From: a bacterium
GTDB taxonomy: Bacteria > Bacillota > Bacilli > Lactobacillales > Streptococcaceae
NCBI GenBank assembly: GCA_905221545.1
Contig: CAJNDO010000002.1
Coordinates: forward strand, 124,001-188,000
Direction: 5' to 3'
DNA: 64,000 nt
Both the position numbers and the translations under genes were made by a program. Of the stretch, positions 25,758 to 35,134 are shown one piece after another (position 1 is the first letter of the stretch; every line of letters begins with the position of its first letter). The notes below the pieces were generated by a model that was not told the origin of the DNA, did no database searches, and saw nothing but the letters and a program-made list of their open reading frames with translations.

Positions 25758-27239
25758 TTGAAAACAAAGATTGGAAAAATTGGATTAGCAAGTATCTGTT
25801 TACTAGGCTTGGCAACTAGCCATGTCGCTGCAAATGAAACTGAAGTAGCAAAAACTTCGCAGGATACAAGGACAGTTTCAAGTAGTTCAGAGCAAAATCA
25901 GTCTTCTAATAAAACTCAAACGAGCACAGGTGTAAAGACCACTGCTTCTGCCCACTGGGAGGGGGATTATTATGTAAAGGCTGATGGTTCCAAAGCAAAG
26001 AGTGAGTGGATTTTTGATAACTACTATAAGGCTTGGTTTTATATTAAGTCAGACGGTCGTTATGCTCAAAATGAGTGGCAGGGCAATTACTACCTAAAAT
26101 CAGGTGGCTATATGGCCAAGAATGAATGGGTTTATGATAACGCCTATAAGAACTGGTTTTACCTGAAGTCTGATGGCTCTTATGCTAATCAAGAATGGCA
26201 CTCTGTTGGAGGTAAATGGTACTATTTTAAGAAATGGGGCTATATGGCTAAAAGCCAATGGCAGGGAAGTTATTTCCTAAATGGTCAAGGTGCCATGATG
26301 CAAAATGAATGGCTCTATGATCCAGCCTATTCGTCTTACTTCTATCTCAAGTCGGATGGTTCTTATGCAAATCAAGAGTGGCAAAAGGTAGACGGCAAGT
26401 GGTACTATTTCAAGAATTGGGGTTACATGGCTAAAGATGAGTGGCAGGGTAACTACTATTTGACAGGAAGTGGTGCTATGGCGACTGGTGAATTAGTCAT
26501 GGATGATGCTCGCTATATTTTTTCTGACTCAGGTGAGTTAAAAGAAAAGAAAGACTTGAATGTTGGCTGGGTTCACCGAAATGGCAGACGTTATTTCTTT
26601 AACCATCGTGAAGAACAAGTTGGGACTGATCAAGTTAAAAAGGTCATCGATGTCAGTGAGCACAATGGTCGCATCAGTGACTGGAAAAAAGTCATCGACG
26701 ATAATGGAGTAGATGGAGTTATTGTTCGTTTGGGTTATAGTGGAACTGAGGACAAGGAATTGGCTCATAATATCAAGGAGTTAAACCGTCTTGGAATTCC
26801 TTATGGCGTTTACCTTTATACTTATGCTGAAAATGAGACTGATGCTGAGAATGATGCTAATCAGACCATTGAACTCTTGAAAAAATACAAGATGAACTTG
26901 TCTTACCCTATCTATTATGATGTTGAGAACTGGGAATATGTCAATAAGAGCAAGAGAGCTCCAAGTGATACTGGAACCTGGGTCAAGATTATCAACAAAT
27001 ATATGGCAACAATGAAGCAGGCTGGTTATCAAAATGTGAAAGTTTATAGTTATCGTCAACTTTTGCAAACTCGTTTGAATCATCCTGATATTTTGCAACA
27101 CGTTAACTGGGTAGCAGCCTATACGGATGCGCTTGATTGGAATAATCCTCACTATTCAGGTGAAAAAGGATGGCAATATACTTCATCTGAATACTTAAAA
27201 GGAATTCGGGGTCGTGTTGACGTCAGTGTCTGGTATTAA
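25758..27239 (+). CDS. lytC: Choline-binding lysozyme LytC (GH25)
   Basis: A 493-residue secreted wall hydrolase that cleaves the glycan between MurNAc and GlcNAc. It has a signal peptide (KTKIGKIGLASICLLGLATS), a Ser/Thr-rich linker, then about eleven choline-binding repeats (about residues 65-285; units such as GKWYYFKKWGYMAKSQWQG with paired aromatics) and a C-terminal GH25 domain (about 294-493) with VIDVSEHNG and the catalytic YYDVEN. The repeats-first order is the pneumococcal LytC layout and implies phosphocholine-decorated teichoic acid. The start is TTG at 25758, 5 nt after AGGAGAGG. The ATG at 25725 is inside the tpiA terminator and is rejected. Confidence 0.93.
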   Translation: MKTKIGKIGLASICLLGLATSHVAANETEVAKTSQDTRTVSSSSEQNQSSNKTQTSTGVKTTASAHWEGDYYVKADGSKAKSEWIFDNYYKAWFYIKSDGRYAQNEWQGNYYLKSGGYMAKNEWVYDNAYKNWFYLKSDGSYANQEWHSVGGKWYYFKKWGYMAKSQWQGSYFLNGQGAMMQNEWLYDPAYSSYFYLKSDGSYANQEWQKVDGKWYYFKNWGYMAKDEWQGNYYLTGSGAMATGELVMDDARYIFSDSGELKEKKDLNVGWVHRNGRRYFFNHREEQVGTDQVKKVIDVSEHNGRISDWKKVIDDNGVDGVIVRLGYSGTEDKELAHNIKELNRLGIPYGVYLYTYAENETDAENDANQTIELLKKYKMNLSYPIYYDVENWEYVNKSKRAPSDTGTWVKIINKYMATMKQAGYQNVKVYSYRQLLQTRLNHPDILQHVNWVAAYTDALDWNNPHYSGEKGWQYTSSEYLKGIRGRVDVSVWY

Positions 27240-27250
27240 GATATAGCTTT

Positions 27251-27290
27251 GAGAAAGGAGTGTGCAAGAAAATTGCATCCTCTTTTTCTT
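27251..27290 (+). terminator. Terminator after lytC
   Basis: Imperfect stem around TGCAA / TTGCA with flanking GAG / CTC pairing, followed by TTTTTC. Confidence 0.55.
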
Positions 27291-27348
27291 TATTTTGCTG
27301 CAGTTACGAGAGGTGGAAGGGGACTGTGTTTTATTCTAAAAAATTCTT

Positions 27349-27462
27349 ATACTCTTTGAAAACTTCTTCAAACCACATCAGTTCTATCTGCAATCTCAAA
27401 ACAGTGTTTTGAGCAACTTGCGGCTAGCTTCCTAGTTTGCTCTTTGATTTTCATTGAGTATT
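27349..27462 (+). repeat. BOX element with shortened boxA
   Basis: ATACTCTTTGAAAACTTCTT at the left, a boxB-like segment with AAAACAGTGTTTTGAGCAAC and boxC ending TTTGATTTTCATTGAGTAT. The CGTCGCCTTGCCGTAG part of boxA is missing. Confidence 0.75.
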
Positions 27463-27506
27463 AAATTATCAGTCTATTGCAACTTTTCTCATGTGAGTCA
27501 TTTGGC

Positions 27507-27541
27507 TTGCTATTGGTTTACCTTAGTAGTATACTAAGGTA
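27507..27541 (+). promoter_or_regulatory. dpr promoter with overlapping palindromic operator
   Basis: TTGCTA (27507-27512), 17 nt, TATACT (27530-27535). A perfect 9-bp inverted repeat, TACCTTAGT (27519-27527) and ACTAAGGTA (27533-27541) with a 5-nt spacer, covers the -10 element. It does not look like the PerR box (TTATAATTATTATAA type), so the regulator is unknown. Confidence 0.6.
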
Positions 27542-27589
27542 GTAATCATTAAGAAGTGGTTACAAATAATAATGAATGAGGTAAAGAAA

Positions 27590-28108
27590 ATGGTAGAATT
27601 GAAAAAAGAAGCAGTAAAAGACGTAACATCATTGACAAAAGCAGCGCCAGTAGCATTGGCAAAAACAAAGGAAGTCTTGAACCAAGCTGTTGCTGATTTG
27701 TATGTAGCCCACGTTGCTTTGCACCAAGTACACTGGTACATGCGTGGTCGTGGTTTCCTTGTATGGCATCCAAAAATGGACGAGTACATGGAAGCTCTTG
27801 ATGGTCAATTGGATGAAATCAGTGAACGTTTGATTACACTTGGAGGTAGCCCATTCTCAACTTTGACAGAATTCCTTCAAAACAGTGAAATTGAAGAAGA
27901 AGCTGGTGAATACCGCAATGTTGAAGAAAGCTTGGAACGTGTCCTTGCTATCTACCGTTACTTGTCAGAACTTTTCCAAAAAGGTTTGGATGTTACTGAT
28001 GAAGAAGGTGATGATGTGACAAACGGTATCTTCTCAGACGCTAAAACTGAAACAGATAAAACAATCTGGATGCTTGCAGCAGAACTTGGACAAGCACCTG
28101 GTTTGTAA
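27590..28108 (+). CDS. dpr: Dps-like peroxide resistance protein
   Basis: A 172-residue ferritin-like protein that forms a 12-subunit shell, oxidises Fe2+ and prevents Fenton chemistry, which matters in catalase-free, H2O2-producing streptococci. The ferroxidase site is visible as HQVHWYMRG followed by [21 protein letters not shown], with the His, Asp and Glu ligands at the Dps spacing. The start at 27590 has GAGGTAA 6 nt upstream; the ATG at 27572 lies before that site. A palindrome over the -10 indicates repression. Confidence 0.95.
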   Translation: MVELKKEAVKDVTSLTKAAPVALAKTKEVLNQAVADLYVAHVALHQVHWYMRGRGFLVWHPKMDEYMEALDGQLDEISERLITLGGSPFSTLTEFLQNSEIEEEAGEYRNVEESLERVLAIYRYLSELFQKGLDVTDEEGDDVTNGIFSDAKTETDKTIWMLAAELGQAPGL

Positions 28109-28127
28109 GAAACAAAGCGACATAGAT

Positions 28128-28158
28128 AAATCTGTAGGAAATTTCTTACAGATTTTTT
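28128..28158 (+). terminator. Terminator after dpr
   Basis: AAATCTGTA / TACAGATTT with an inner GAAATTTC, followed by T. Confidence 0.75.
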
Positions 28159-28201
28159 CTATTCTGTAAGCTATTCCAAACCAGTCTTTTTTCGAGTTTT
28201 T

Positions 28202-28210
28202 TGATAAAAT
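28202..28210 (+). promoter_or_regulatory. Extended -10 of the dfr-clpX region
   Basis: TGA-TAAAAT 27 nt before the dfr start; ribosome-binding site AAAAGGA. Confidence 0.5.
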
Positions 28211-28237
28211 AGTACTATCAGTGAAAAGGATGGAAGC

Positions 28238-28744
28238 ATGACTAAGAAAATCGTAGCTATTTGGGCCCAGGATGAAGAGGGTGTGATTGGTAAGGACAAT
28301 CGCCTGCCTTGGCATTTGCCAGCAGAACTGCAACACTTCAAAGAAACAACTCTGAATCATGCTATCTTGATGGGGCGTGTGACCTTTGATGGAATGGGGC
28401 GTCGCTTGCTTCCCAAACGGGAGACCTTGATTTTGACTCGTAACCCAGAAGAAAAGATAGACGGGGTTGCTACTTTTTATGATGTTCAGTCTGTCTTGGA
28501 CTGGTATCAGGCTCAAGATAAGAATCTTTATATTCTAGGTGGAAAGCAAATTTTTCAAGCTTTTGAACCCTACCTTGACGAAGTGATTGTGACTCACATT
28601 CATGCTCGGGTGGAAGGAGATACCTATTTCCCTGAAGAATTTGACTTGTCTCTTTTTGAGACAGTTTCAAGCAAATTCTATAGCAAAGATGAGAAAAATC
28701 CTTATGATTTTACCATCCAATACCGCAAGAGAAAGGAAGTCTAA
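28238..28744 (+). CDS. folA: Dihydrofolate reductase, carrying Leu100
   Basis: The 168-residue enzyme reduces dihydrofolate to tetrahydrofolate with NADPH and is the trimethoprim target. Family motifs are [15 protein letters not shown] (substrate and cofactor site), [18 protein letters not shown] and [10 protein letters not shown]. Residue 100, just before the GG of the cofactor loop, is Leu (codon CTA at 28535-28537); drug-susceptible pneumococcal enzyme has Ile there. Asp20, Ala92 and Phe135 also match changes I recall from resistant pneumococcal alleles. The stop overlaps the start of a small membrane-protein gene (TAATG). Confidence 0.96.
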   Translation: MTKKIVAIWAQDEEGVIGKDNRLPWHLPAELQHFKETTLNHAILMGRVTFDGMGRRLLPKRETLILTRNPEEKIDGVATFYDVQSVLDWYQAQDKNLYILGGKQIFQAFEPYLDEVIVTHIHARVEGDTYFPEEFDLSLFETVSSKFYSKDEKNPYDFTIQYRKRKEV

Positions 28745-28914
28745 TGGAACGTAGTATATTTGGTTTTTTCACAGCCATGCTGTGTTTGGTCTGCTTGCTT
28801 GCAGGGGCACAGGCTTTTCGTAAAAAGCGCTATGGACTTTCTGTCCTGCTCTGGTTAAATGCCTTTACCAATTTGGTCAATAGTATCCATGCTTTTTACA
28901 TGACCTTATTTTAG
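28744..28914 (+). CDS. Small membrane protein of unknown function (56 aa)
   Basis: The ATG overlaps the dfr stop codon by one base (TAATG), pointing to translational coupling. The 56 residues hold one N-terminal hydrophobic helix (FGFFTAMLCLVCLLAGAQAF), a basic turn (RKKRYG) and a second moderately hydrophobic segment (LSVLLWLNAFTNLVNSI), which suggests a two-helix hairpin in the membrane. I recall a comparable small gene between dfr and clpX in pneumococcus. No function can be assigned. Confidence 0.6.
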   Translation: MERSIFGFFTAMLCLVCLLAGAQAFRKKRYGLSVLLWLNAFTNLVNSIHAFYMTLF

Positions 28915-28950
28915 ATAGAATGACAGTATAGAATAGAACGGAAGGAAATC

Positions 28951-30183
28951 ATGCCTACAACTAGGAATAATGATATGATGGTTTATTGCTCATTTTGTGG
29001 CAAAAGCCAAGAAGAAGTACAAAAAATAATCGCTGGGAACAACGCCTTTATCTGTAATGAATGTGTGGAGTTGGCTCAGGAAATCATTCGAGAGGAGTTG
29101 GCGGAAGAAGTCTTGGCAGACTTGTCTGAAGTTCCAAAACCAATCGAACTCCTCCATATCTTGAACCACTATGTAATCGGTCAAGATCGTGCAAAACGTG
29201 CTTTAGCAGTAGCAGTATACAACCACTACAAACGCATCAATTTCCACGATACGCGTGAAGAGTCAGAAGATGTGGATTTGCAGAAGTCAAACATCTTGAT
29301 GATTGGCCCAACTGGTTCAGGGAAAACTTTCCTTGCTCAGACCTTGGCTAAGAGCTTGAATGTGCCTTTTGCAATCGCAGATGCGACAGCTCTTACTGAG
29401 GCTGGTTATGTGGGTGAGGACGTGGAAAATATCCTCCTTAAACTCTTGCAGGCTGCTGACTTTAACATCGAACGTGCCGAGCGTGGGATTATCTATGTGG
29501 ATGAAATTGACAAGATTGCCAAGAAGAGCGAAAATGTATCTATCACACGTGATGTTTCTGGTGAAGGAGTGCAACAAGCCCTTCTCAAGATTATCGAGGG
29601 GACTGTTGCTAGCGTACCACCTCAAGGTGGACGTAAACATCCACAACAAGAGATGATTCAAGTGGATACTAAAAATATCCTCTTCATCGTGGGTGGTGCC
29701 TTTGATGGCATTGAAGAAATCGTCAAACAACGTCTTGGTGAAAAGGTTATCGGCTTTGGTCAAAATAACAAGGCGATTGATGAAAACAGCTCTTATATGC
29801 AAGAAATCATCGCAGAAGATATTCAAAAATTTGGGATTATCCCTGAGTTGATTGGACGTTTGCCTGTCTTTGCGGCTCTTGAGCAATTGACAGTCGATGA
29901 TTTGGTTCGCATCTTGAAAGAACCAAGAAATGCCTTGGTCAAACAGTACCAAACCTTGCTTTCTTATGATGATGTCGAGCTAGAATTTGACGACGAAGCC
30001 CTTCAAGAAATCGCCAATAAGGCTATCGAACGCAAAACTGGTGCGCGTGGTCTTCGCTCGATCATCGAAGAAACCATGCTAGACGTCATGTTTGAAGTAC
30101 CGAGTCAGGAAAATGTGAAATTGGTCCGCATCACAAAAGAAGCTGTCGATGGAACGGATAAACCAATCCTAGAAACAGCCTAG
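28951..30183 (+). CDS. clpX: ATP-dependent Clp protease ATP-binding subunit ClpX
   Basis: The 410-residue AAA+ unfoldase feeds substrates to ClpP. The N-terminal zinc-binding domain has two CxxC pairs (CSFCGK at about residues 12-17, CNEC at about 35-38). The AAA+ core shows Walker A GPTGSGKT (about 116-123), [14 protein letters not shown] with the pore-loop region, Walker [11 protein letters not shown] and the sensor segment IPELIGRLP. The C-terminal domain ends with RGLRSIIEE. ClpX is essential in pneumococcus. Ribosome-binding site GGAAGGAA. engB follows after 8 nt. Confidence 0.97.
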   Translation: MPTTRNNDMMVYCSFCGKSQEEVQKIIAGNNAFICNECVELAQEIIREELAEEVLADLSEVPKPIELLHILNHYVIGQDRAKRALAVAVYNHYKRINFHDTREESEDVDLQKSNILMIGPTGSGKTFLAQTLAKSLNVPFAIADATALTEAGYVGEDVENILLKLLQAADFNIERAERGIIYVDEIDKIAKKSENVSITRDVSGEGVQQALLKIIEGTVASVPPQGGRKHPQQEMIQVDTKNILFIVGGAFDGIEEIVKQRLGEKVIGFGQNNKAIDENSSYMQEIIAEDIQKFGIIPELIGRLPVFAALEQLTVDDLVRILKEPRNALVKQYQTLLSYDDVELEFDDEALQEIANKAIERKTGARGLRSIIEETMLDVMFEVPSQENVKLVRITKEAVDGTDKPILETA

Positions 30184-30191
30184 AGGTGACT

Positions 30192-30779
30192 ATGGAACTT
30201 AATACACACAATGCTGAAATCTTGCTCAGTGCGGCGAATAAATCCCACTATCCGCAGGATGAACTACCAGAGATTGCCCTAGCAGGGCGGTCAAATGTTG
30301 GCAAGTCTAGTTTTATCAACACTATGCTGAACCGCAAGAATCTAGCGAGAACTTCAGGGAAACCTGGTAAAACCCAGCTTCTCAACTTCTTTAATATCGA
30401 TGACAAGATGCGTTTTGTGGATGTGCCTGGTTATGGCTATGCCCGTGTATCTAAAAAGGAGCGTGAAAAGTGGGGGCGCATGATTGAGGAGTATCTAACA
30501 ACTCGGGAAAATCTCCGTGCGGTAGTCAGTTTAGTTGACCTTCGTCATGACCCGTCAGCAGATGATGTGCAGATGTACGAATTTCTCAAGTATTACGAGA
30601 TTCCGGTTATTATCGTTGCGACCAAGGCGGACAAGATTCCGCGTGGTAAATGGAATAAGCATGAATCAGCGATCAAAAAGAAATTAAACTTTGACCCAAG
30701 TGATGACTTCATCCTCTTTTCATCTGTCAGCAAGGCAGGGATGGACCAAGCTTGGGATGCAATCTTAGAAAAATTATGA
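30192..30779 (+). CDS. engB: Ribosome-biogenesis GTPase EngB/YsxC
   Basis: A 195-residue small GTPase needed for assembly of the 50S subunit. It has G1 GRSNVGKSS (about residues 31-39), G2 [10 protein letters not shown]3 DVPGYG (about 77-82), G4 ATKADK and G5 SSVSKAG. The start is ATG 30192, preceded by GAGGTGA; an in-frame GTG at 30186 lies inside that site. The clpX-engB pairing is conserved in streptococci. Confidence 0.95.
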   Translation: MELNTHNAEILLSAANKSHYPQDELPEIALAGRSNVGKSSFINTMLNRKNLARTSGKPGKTQLLNFFNIDDKMRFVDVPGYGYARVSKKEREKWGRMIEEYLTTRENLRAVVSLVDLRHDPSADDVQMYEFLKYYEIPVIIVATKADKIPRGKWNKHESAIKKKLNFDPSDDFILFSSVSKAGMDQAWDAILEKL

Positions 30780-30789
30780 GGTAAAGAAA

Positions 30790-31170
30790 ATGGCAAAAAC
30801 AATTCATACAGATAAAGCTCCAAAAGCTATCGGACCCTATGTTCAAGGAAAAATCGTTGGCAACCTTTTATTTGCTAGCGGTCAAGTTCCCCTCTCTCCT
30901 GAAACTGGGGAAATCGTTGGAGAAACCATCCAAGAACAGACAGAACAAGTATTGAAAAACATTGGCGCTATTTTGGCAGAAGCGGGAACAGATTTTGACC
31001 ATGTGGTCAAAACAACTTGCTTCTTGAGCGATATGAACGACTTTGTTCCTTTTAACGAGGTTTACCAAACGGCCTTCAAAGAGGAATTTCCAGCTCGTTC
31101 AGCTGTGGAGGTAGCTCGTCTTCCTCGTGATGTAAAAGTCGAAATCGAAGTCATCGCAGAGATTGGATAA
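30790..31170 (+). CDS. ridA: RidA family (YjgF/YER057c/UK114) protein
   Basis: The 126-residue protein is a RidA-type enamine/imine deaminase that clears reactive intermediates from PLP-enzyme chemistry. Signatures are the N-terminal KAPKAIGPYVQGKIVGN, LLFASGQVPLSPETGEIV, TCFLSDMNDFVPFNEVY and the conserved Arg in FPARSAVEVARLPRDVKVEIEV, seen here as PARSAVEVARLP. It closes the clpX-engB-ridA run and is followed by a terminator. Confidence 0.93.
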   Translation: MAKTIHTDKAPKAIGPYVQGKIVGNLLFASGQVPLSPETGEIVGETIQEQTEQVLKNIGAILAEAGTDFDHVVKTTCFLSDMNDFVPFNEVYQTAFKEEFPARSAVEVARLPRDVKVEIEVIAEIG

Positions 31171-31177
31171 GCTAGTT

Positions 31178-31204
31178 GAAGTTTGGTTCTGCCAAACTTC
31201 TTTT
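31178..31204 (+). terminator. Terminator between ridA and rapZ
   Basis: Perfect 9-bp stem GAAGTTTGG / CCAAACTTC with a TTCTG loop and TTTT. Confidence 0.75.
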
Positions 31205-31221
31205 GATATAAGGAGAAAAAG

Positions 31222-32112
31222 ATGACAAAGAAACAACTTCACTTGGTGATTGTGACAGGGATGAGTGGGGCAGGCAAAACCGTGGCCATTCAGTCCTTCG
31301 AGGATCTAGGTTATTTTACCATTGATAATATGCCGCCAGCCCTATTGCCTAAGTTTTTGCAGTTGGTGGAAACAAAGGATGATGACCATAAGTTGGCCTT
31401 GGTGGTGGATATGCGTAGCCGTTCTTTCTTCTCAGAGATTCAAACTGTTTTGGATGAGTTGGAAAATAAGGAAGAACTGGACTTTAAAATCCTTTTCTTG
31501 GACGCAGCAGATAAGGAATTGGTCGCTCGTTACAAGGAAACCAGACGGAGTCACCCACTAGCAGCAGACGGACGAATTTTGGATGGAATTAAGCTGGAAC
31601 GTGAACTCTTGGCACCACTGAAAAACATGAGTCAAAATGTGGTGGATACGACTGAACTCACTCCACGTGAACTGCGTAAAACTATTGCAGAGCAGTTTTC
31701 AGATCAAGAGCAAGTCCAGTCTTTCCGTATCGAGGTCATGTCTTTTGGCTTTAAATATGGAATCCCGATTGATGCAGATTTAGTCTTTGATGTTCGTTTC
31801 TTGCCAAATCCCTACTACCTACCGGAACTGCGTAATCAAACGGGTGTGGATGAACCAGTGTATCACTATGTCATGAACCATCCAGAGTCCGAAGACTTTT
31901 ATCAACATTTGTTGGCCTTGATTGAACCGATTTTGCCAAGTTACCAAAAGGAAGGTAAGTCTGTTTTAACTATTGCCATGGGTTGTACGGGTGGGCAACA
32001 CCGTAGTGTGGCTTTTGCTAAACGCTTGGCGCAGGACTTATCCAAGAATTGGCCTGTCAATGAAGGGCATCGCGATAAAGACCGAAGAAAGGAAACGGTA
32101 AACCGTTCATGA
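31222..32112 (+). CDS. rapZ: RNase adapter RapZ / YvcJ family ATPase
   Basis: The 296-residue nucleotide-binding protein has a Walker A motif GMSGAGKT (about residues 13-20), the DNMPPALLP segment and a C-terminal domain with [13 protein letters not shown] (about 254-266), where enterobacterial RapZ binds glucosamine-6-phosphate and RNA. In Firmicutes the orthologue YvcJ binds and hydrolyses nucleotides and affects competence. It overlaps yvcK by 4 nt (ATGA). The rapZ-yvcK-whiA order is conserved across Firmicutes. Confidence 0.95.
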   Translation: MTKKQLHLVIVTGMSGAGKTVAIQSFEDLGYFTIDNMPPALLPKFLQLVETKDDDHKLALVVDMRSRSFFSEIQTVLDELENKEELDFKILFLDAADKELVARYKETRRSHPLAADGRILDGIKLERELLAPLKNMSQNVVDTTELTPRELRKTIAEQFSDQEQVQSFRIEVMSFGFKYGIPIDADLVFDVRFLPNPYYLPELRNQTGVDEPVYHYVMNHPESEDFYQHLLALIEPILPSYQKEGKSVLTIAMGCTGGQHRSVAFAKRLAQDLSKNWPVNEGHRDKDRRKETVNRS

Positions 32113-33086
32113 GAAAACCAAAGATAACGGTGATTGGTGGAGGGACTGGAATCCCCGTCATTCTAAAAAGTCTGCGGGAAAAAGATGTGGAAATCGCTGC
32201 TATCGTGACAGTGGCAGATGATGGTGGTTCATCAGGTGAACTCCGAAAAAATATGCAACAATTGACACCGCCAGGCGATCTCCGCAATGTCCTTGTGGCC
32301 ATGTCGGATATGCCTAAGTTTTATGAAAAAGTCTTTCAGTATCGCTTCTCTGAGGATGCCGGAGCATTTGCTGGCCATCCATTGGGCAATCTCATCATTG
32401 CTGGTCTGTCAGAAATGCAGGGCTCGACCTATAATGCCATGCAGTTACTAAGCAAATTTTTCCACACAACTGGGAAGATTTATCCTTCAAGTGACCATCC
32501 TTTGACTCTTCATGCAGTCTTTCAGGATGGGACGGAAGTGGCTGGCGAGAGTCATATTGCAGACCATCCGGGCATGATTGACCATGTTTATGTGACCAAT
32601 ACCCTCAACGATGATACGCCCCTGGCTAGCCGTCGAGTTGTGCAGACCATTCTTGAGAGTGACATGATTGTCCTCGGGCCTGGTTCTCTCTTTACCTCGA
32701 TTTTACCTAATATCGTGATTAAAGAAATCGGGCAGGCGCTTTTGGAAACCAAGGCAGAAATCGCTTATGTCTGCAATATCATGACCCAACGTGGGGAGAC
32801 GGAACACTTTACAGATAGCGACCATGTGGAAGTCTTGCATCGTCACCTTGGTCGACCTTTTATCGATACGGTCTTGGTGAATATCGAAAAAGTGCCACAG
32901 GAATACATGAATTCCAATCGCTTTGATGAATACTTGGTGCAGGTGGAACATGATTTTGCTGGTCTTTGTAAGCGAGTTCCGCGTGTGATTTCATCCAACT
33001 TCCTTCGTCTGGAAAATGGAGGTGCCTTCCACGATGGGGATTTGATTGTGGATGAGTTGATGCGGATTATACAGGTGAGAAAATGA
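32109..33086 (+). CDS. yvcK: Gluconeogenesis factor YvcK (CofD-like)
   Basis: The 325-residue protein is related to the phospho-L-lactate transferase Cof[14 protein letters not shown] at the N-terminus (about residues 10-22), [12 protein letters not shown] (about 36-47), PPGDLRNVL, and [10 protein letters not shown]. In B. subtilis and S. pneumoniae YvcK-type proteins bind UDP-sugars and influence placement of penicillin-binding proteins and cell shape. It is linked by 4-nt overlaps to both rapZ and whiA. Confidence 0.93.
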   Translation: MRKPKITVIGGGTGIPVILKSLREKDVEIAAIVTVADDGGSSGELRKNMQQLTPPGDLRNVLVAMSDMPKFYEKVFQYRFSEDAGAFAGHPLGNLIIAGLSEMQGSTYNAMQLLSKFFHTTGKIYPSSDHPLTLHAVFQDGTEVAGESHIADHPGMIDHVYVTNTLNDDTPLASRRVVQTILESDMIVLGPGSLFTSILPNIVIKEIGQALLETKAEIAYVCNIMTQRGETEHFTDSDHVEVLHRHLGRPFIDTVLVNIEKVPQEYMNSNRFDEYLVQVEHDFAGLCKRVPRVISSNFLRLENGGAFHDGDLIVDELMRIIQVRK

Positions 33087-33994
33087 GTTTCACAGTAGCA
33101 GTAAAAGAAGAAATCCTAGGTCAACATCATCTGAGCCGGCATGAATTATCAGCCATTATCAAGATGTCTGGTAGTATCGGTCTCTCGACTTCGGGCCTGA
33201 CCTTGTCTGTCGTGACAGAAAATGCCAAACTGGCTCGTCATCTCTATGAGTCCTTTCTCCATTTCTACGAAATCAAATCGGAAATCCGACACCACCAACG
33301 GAGTAATCTTCGTAAGAATCGAGTCTATACTGTTTTTACAGATGAAAAAGTGCAGGACTTGTTGAGTGATTTGCACTTGGCCGACTCCTTCTTTGGCCTA
33401 GAAACAGGTATTGATGAGGCAATTTTATCAGACGAGGAAGCAGGCCGTGCCTATCTCTGTGGTGCTTTCTTGGCAAATGGAAGCATTCGTGACCCTGAAT
33501 CAGGTAAGTACCAGTTGGAAATCAGTTCTGTTTATCTGGATCACGCGCAAGGGATTGCCTCACTTCTTCAGCAATTTTTACTGGATGCCAAGGTGCTTGA
33601 GCGCAAAAAGGGGGCTGTGACCTATCTCCAGCGTGCCGAAGATATTATGGACTTCTTGATTGTCATCGGAGCCATGCAGGCGCGTGATGATTTTGAGCGA
33701 GTAAAGATTTTGCGAGAAACTCGTAATGACCTCAATCGAGCCAATAATGCCGAGACAGCTAATATCGCTCGGACAGTTTCTGCCAGTATGAAGACCATCA
33801 ATAATATCAGCAAAATCAAAGATATCATGGGACTAGAGAATTTGCCAGTAGATTTGCAGGAAGTGGCGCAGCTGCGGATTCAGCACCCAGACTACTCTAT
33901 CCAGCAGTTGGCAGATAGCCTCAGCACTCCCCTTACCAAAAGTGGCGTCAACCACAGACTCAGAAAAATCAATAAGATAGCCGATGAACTATAA
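33083..33994 (+). CDS. whiA: WhiA, DNA-binding protein with LAGLIDADG-like domain
   Basis: The 303-residue protein has an N-terminal homing-endonuclease-like domain ([20 protein letters not shown], about residues 126-145, stands at the LAGLIDADG position) and a C-terminal helix-turn-helix ([20 protein letters not shown], about 272-291). WhiA controls sporulation and division in actinomycetes and affects division and chromosome segregation in B. subtilis. Its role in streptococci is less clear. It is the last gene of the rapZ-yvcK-whiA operon. Confidence 0.94.
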   Translation: MSFTVAVKEEILGQHHLSRHELSAIIKMSGSIGLSTSGLTLSVVTENAKLARHLYESFLHFYEIKSEIRHHQRSNLRKNRVYTVFTDEKVQDLLSDLHLADSFFGLETGIDEAILSDEEAGRAYLCGAFLANGSIRDPESGKYQLEISSVYLDHAQGIASLLQQFLLDAKVLERKKGAVTYLQRAEDIMDFLIVIGAMQARDDFERVKILRETRNDLNRANNAETANIARTVSASMKTINNISKIKDIMGLENLPVDLQEVAQLRIQHPDYSIQQLADSLSTPLTKSGVNHRLRKINKIADEL

Positions 33995-34029
33995 AACCAC
34001 GAATCGTATTTGACTCGTGGTTCTTTTTT
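33995..34029 (+). terminator. Terminator after whiA (possibly two-way)
   Basis: Perfect stem AACCACGA / TCGTGGTT with a 12-nt loop, then CTTTTTT. The convergent reductase gene ends in the T run; on its strand the stem is followed by TTTAT, a weaker signal. Confidence 0.75.
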
Positions 34030-34996
34030 ATAAACTGGTTGAGTGTTTTGGTTGTACTTTTTGCTCAGGGTCGATATAGTTGATGGCATTGTTGACAGCA
34101 GTTGGAGCTTCGCCCAGTCCTGTCGCAATCAAATCAATTTTTCCGTCATAGTAGCAGCAGTCACCGATAGCATAGATACCTGCTTGGCTGGATTCTTGTT
34201 TGCTGTTGACGATAATCTTGTGGCGGTTGAGGTCCAGCCCCCAGTTTTTAAGGTTACCGACAGAAGATTTGAAACCATAGTTGACAAAAAGGTGGTCTAG
34301 GTCAATCGTTTTGGTTTCATCAGATTTAACTTTTGTGATTTCAAGTTTATCAAGCGTTTTTTCATCTCCAAGGAGTTGGCTAGGGACAAATGGTGTCTTG
34401 ATGGTTACAGATGATTCTTGCAAGGCTTGAACACTGTGCTCCAAGGCTCGGAAATTATCTCTGCGGTGGACAAGCGTAGTTGGTGCGATTTTTTCAAAAG
34501 CCAAAGCCCAATCCACAGCCGAGTCTCCCCCACCAAGAATCGTCACTTTCTTACCAGCGTATTGCTGAATGTTGGAAACGTGGTAGTGGATATTTTCATA
34601 GCCCTCAACACCTTCAAGTTCCAGCGGACGTGGTTTGAAGGCACCGCCACCCATAGCAATGATAACTGTTTTAGACAGGTGACTTCCTTTAGAAGTTGTG
34701 ATGACAAATCCTTCTTCCTGTTTTTCAATTTCAAGAACGGTTTCATTGAGATGAATAGGGGTATCAAAGCCGTTTAATTGCTCGATTAGACGGTTAGTCA
34801 ATTCTTCTCCAGTCAGGTTTGGGAAACCTGGAACGTCTAGGATTTCCTTTTCAGGATAGAGAATGGCAGGTTGTCCACCTAGTTGGGGAAGAGAGTCGAT
34901 GATTTGAACCTTGGCTTGGCGTAGGTGGGCGTAGAATGCTGCAAAAAGCCCGACTGGACCACCACCTACAATGGTAATATCATATAGTTGAGACAT
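34028..34996 (-). CDS. Ferredoxin/flavodoxin--NADP(+) reductase (thioredoxin reductase-like)
   Basis: The 322-residue flavoprotein has an FAD-binding dinucleotide motif GGGPVGLFAAFYA (about residues 11-23), an NADP-binding motif GGGDSAVDWALAFE (about 155-168) and the C-terminal FAD motif GIYAIGDCCYYDG. It lacks the CxxC redox pair of thioredoxin reductase (the place between the domains reads GGGAFKPRP), so it fits the YumC/Fnr type that reduces ferredoxin or flavodoxin. It is transcribed against its neighbours and has GGAGA before its start. Confidence 0.92.
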   Translation of the reverse strand: MSQLYDITIVGGGPVGLFAAFYAHLRQAKVQIIDSLPQLGGQPAILYPEKEILDVPGFPNLTGEELTNRLIEQLNGFDTPIHLNETVLEIEKQEEGFVITTSKGSHLSKTVIIAMGGGAFKPRPLELEGVEGYENIHYHVSNIQQYAGKKVTILGGGDSAVDWALAFEKIAPTTLVHRRDNFRALEHSVQALQESSVTIKTPFVPSQLLGDEKTLDKLEITKVKSDETKTIDLDHLFVNYGFKSSVGNLKNWGLDLNRHKIIVNSKQESSQAGIYAIGDCCYYDGKIDLIATGLGEAPTAVNNAINYIDPEQKVQPKHSTSL

Positions 34997-35089
34997 GGTT
35001 TCTCCTTTGTTTTTTCTAGTCAGTTTATTTTATCATATTTTTTCTTTAATTTAAAATGAAGTAGGATAGGGAAAAAAATGTCAGAAAAA

Positions 35090-35098
35090 TGGTATAAT
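35090..35098 (+). promoter_or_regulatory. Extended -10 of the cdaA operon
   Basis: TGG-TATAAT 36 nt before the cdaA start. Confidence 0.55.
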
Positions 35099-35134
35099 AG
35101 AAAGGAACGTGTTTGGACAGAGAGGAGACAGCAG

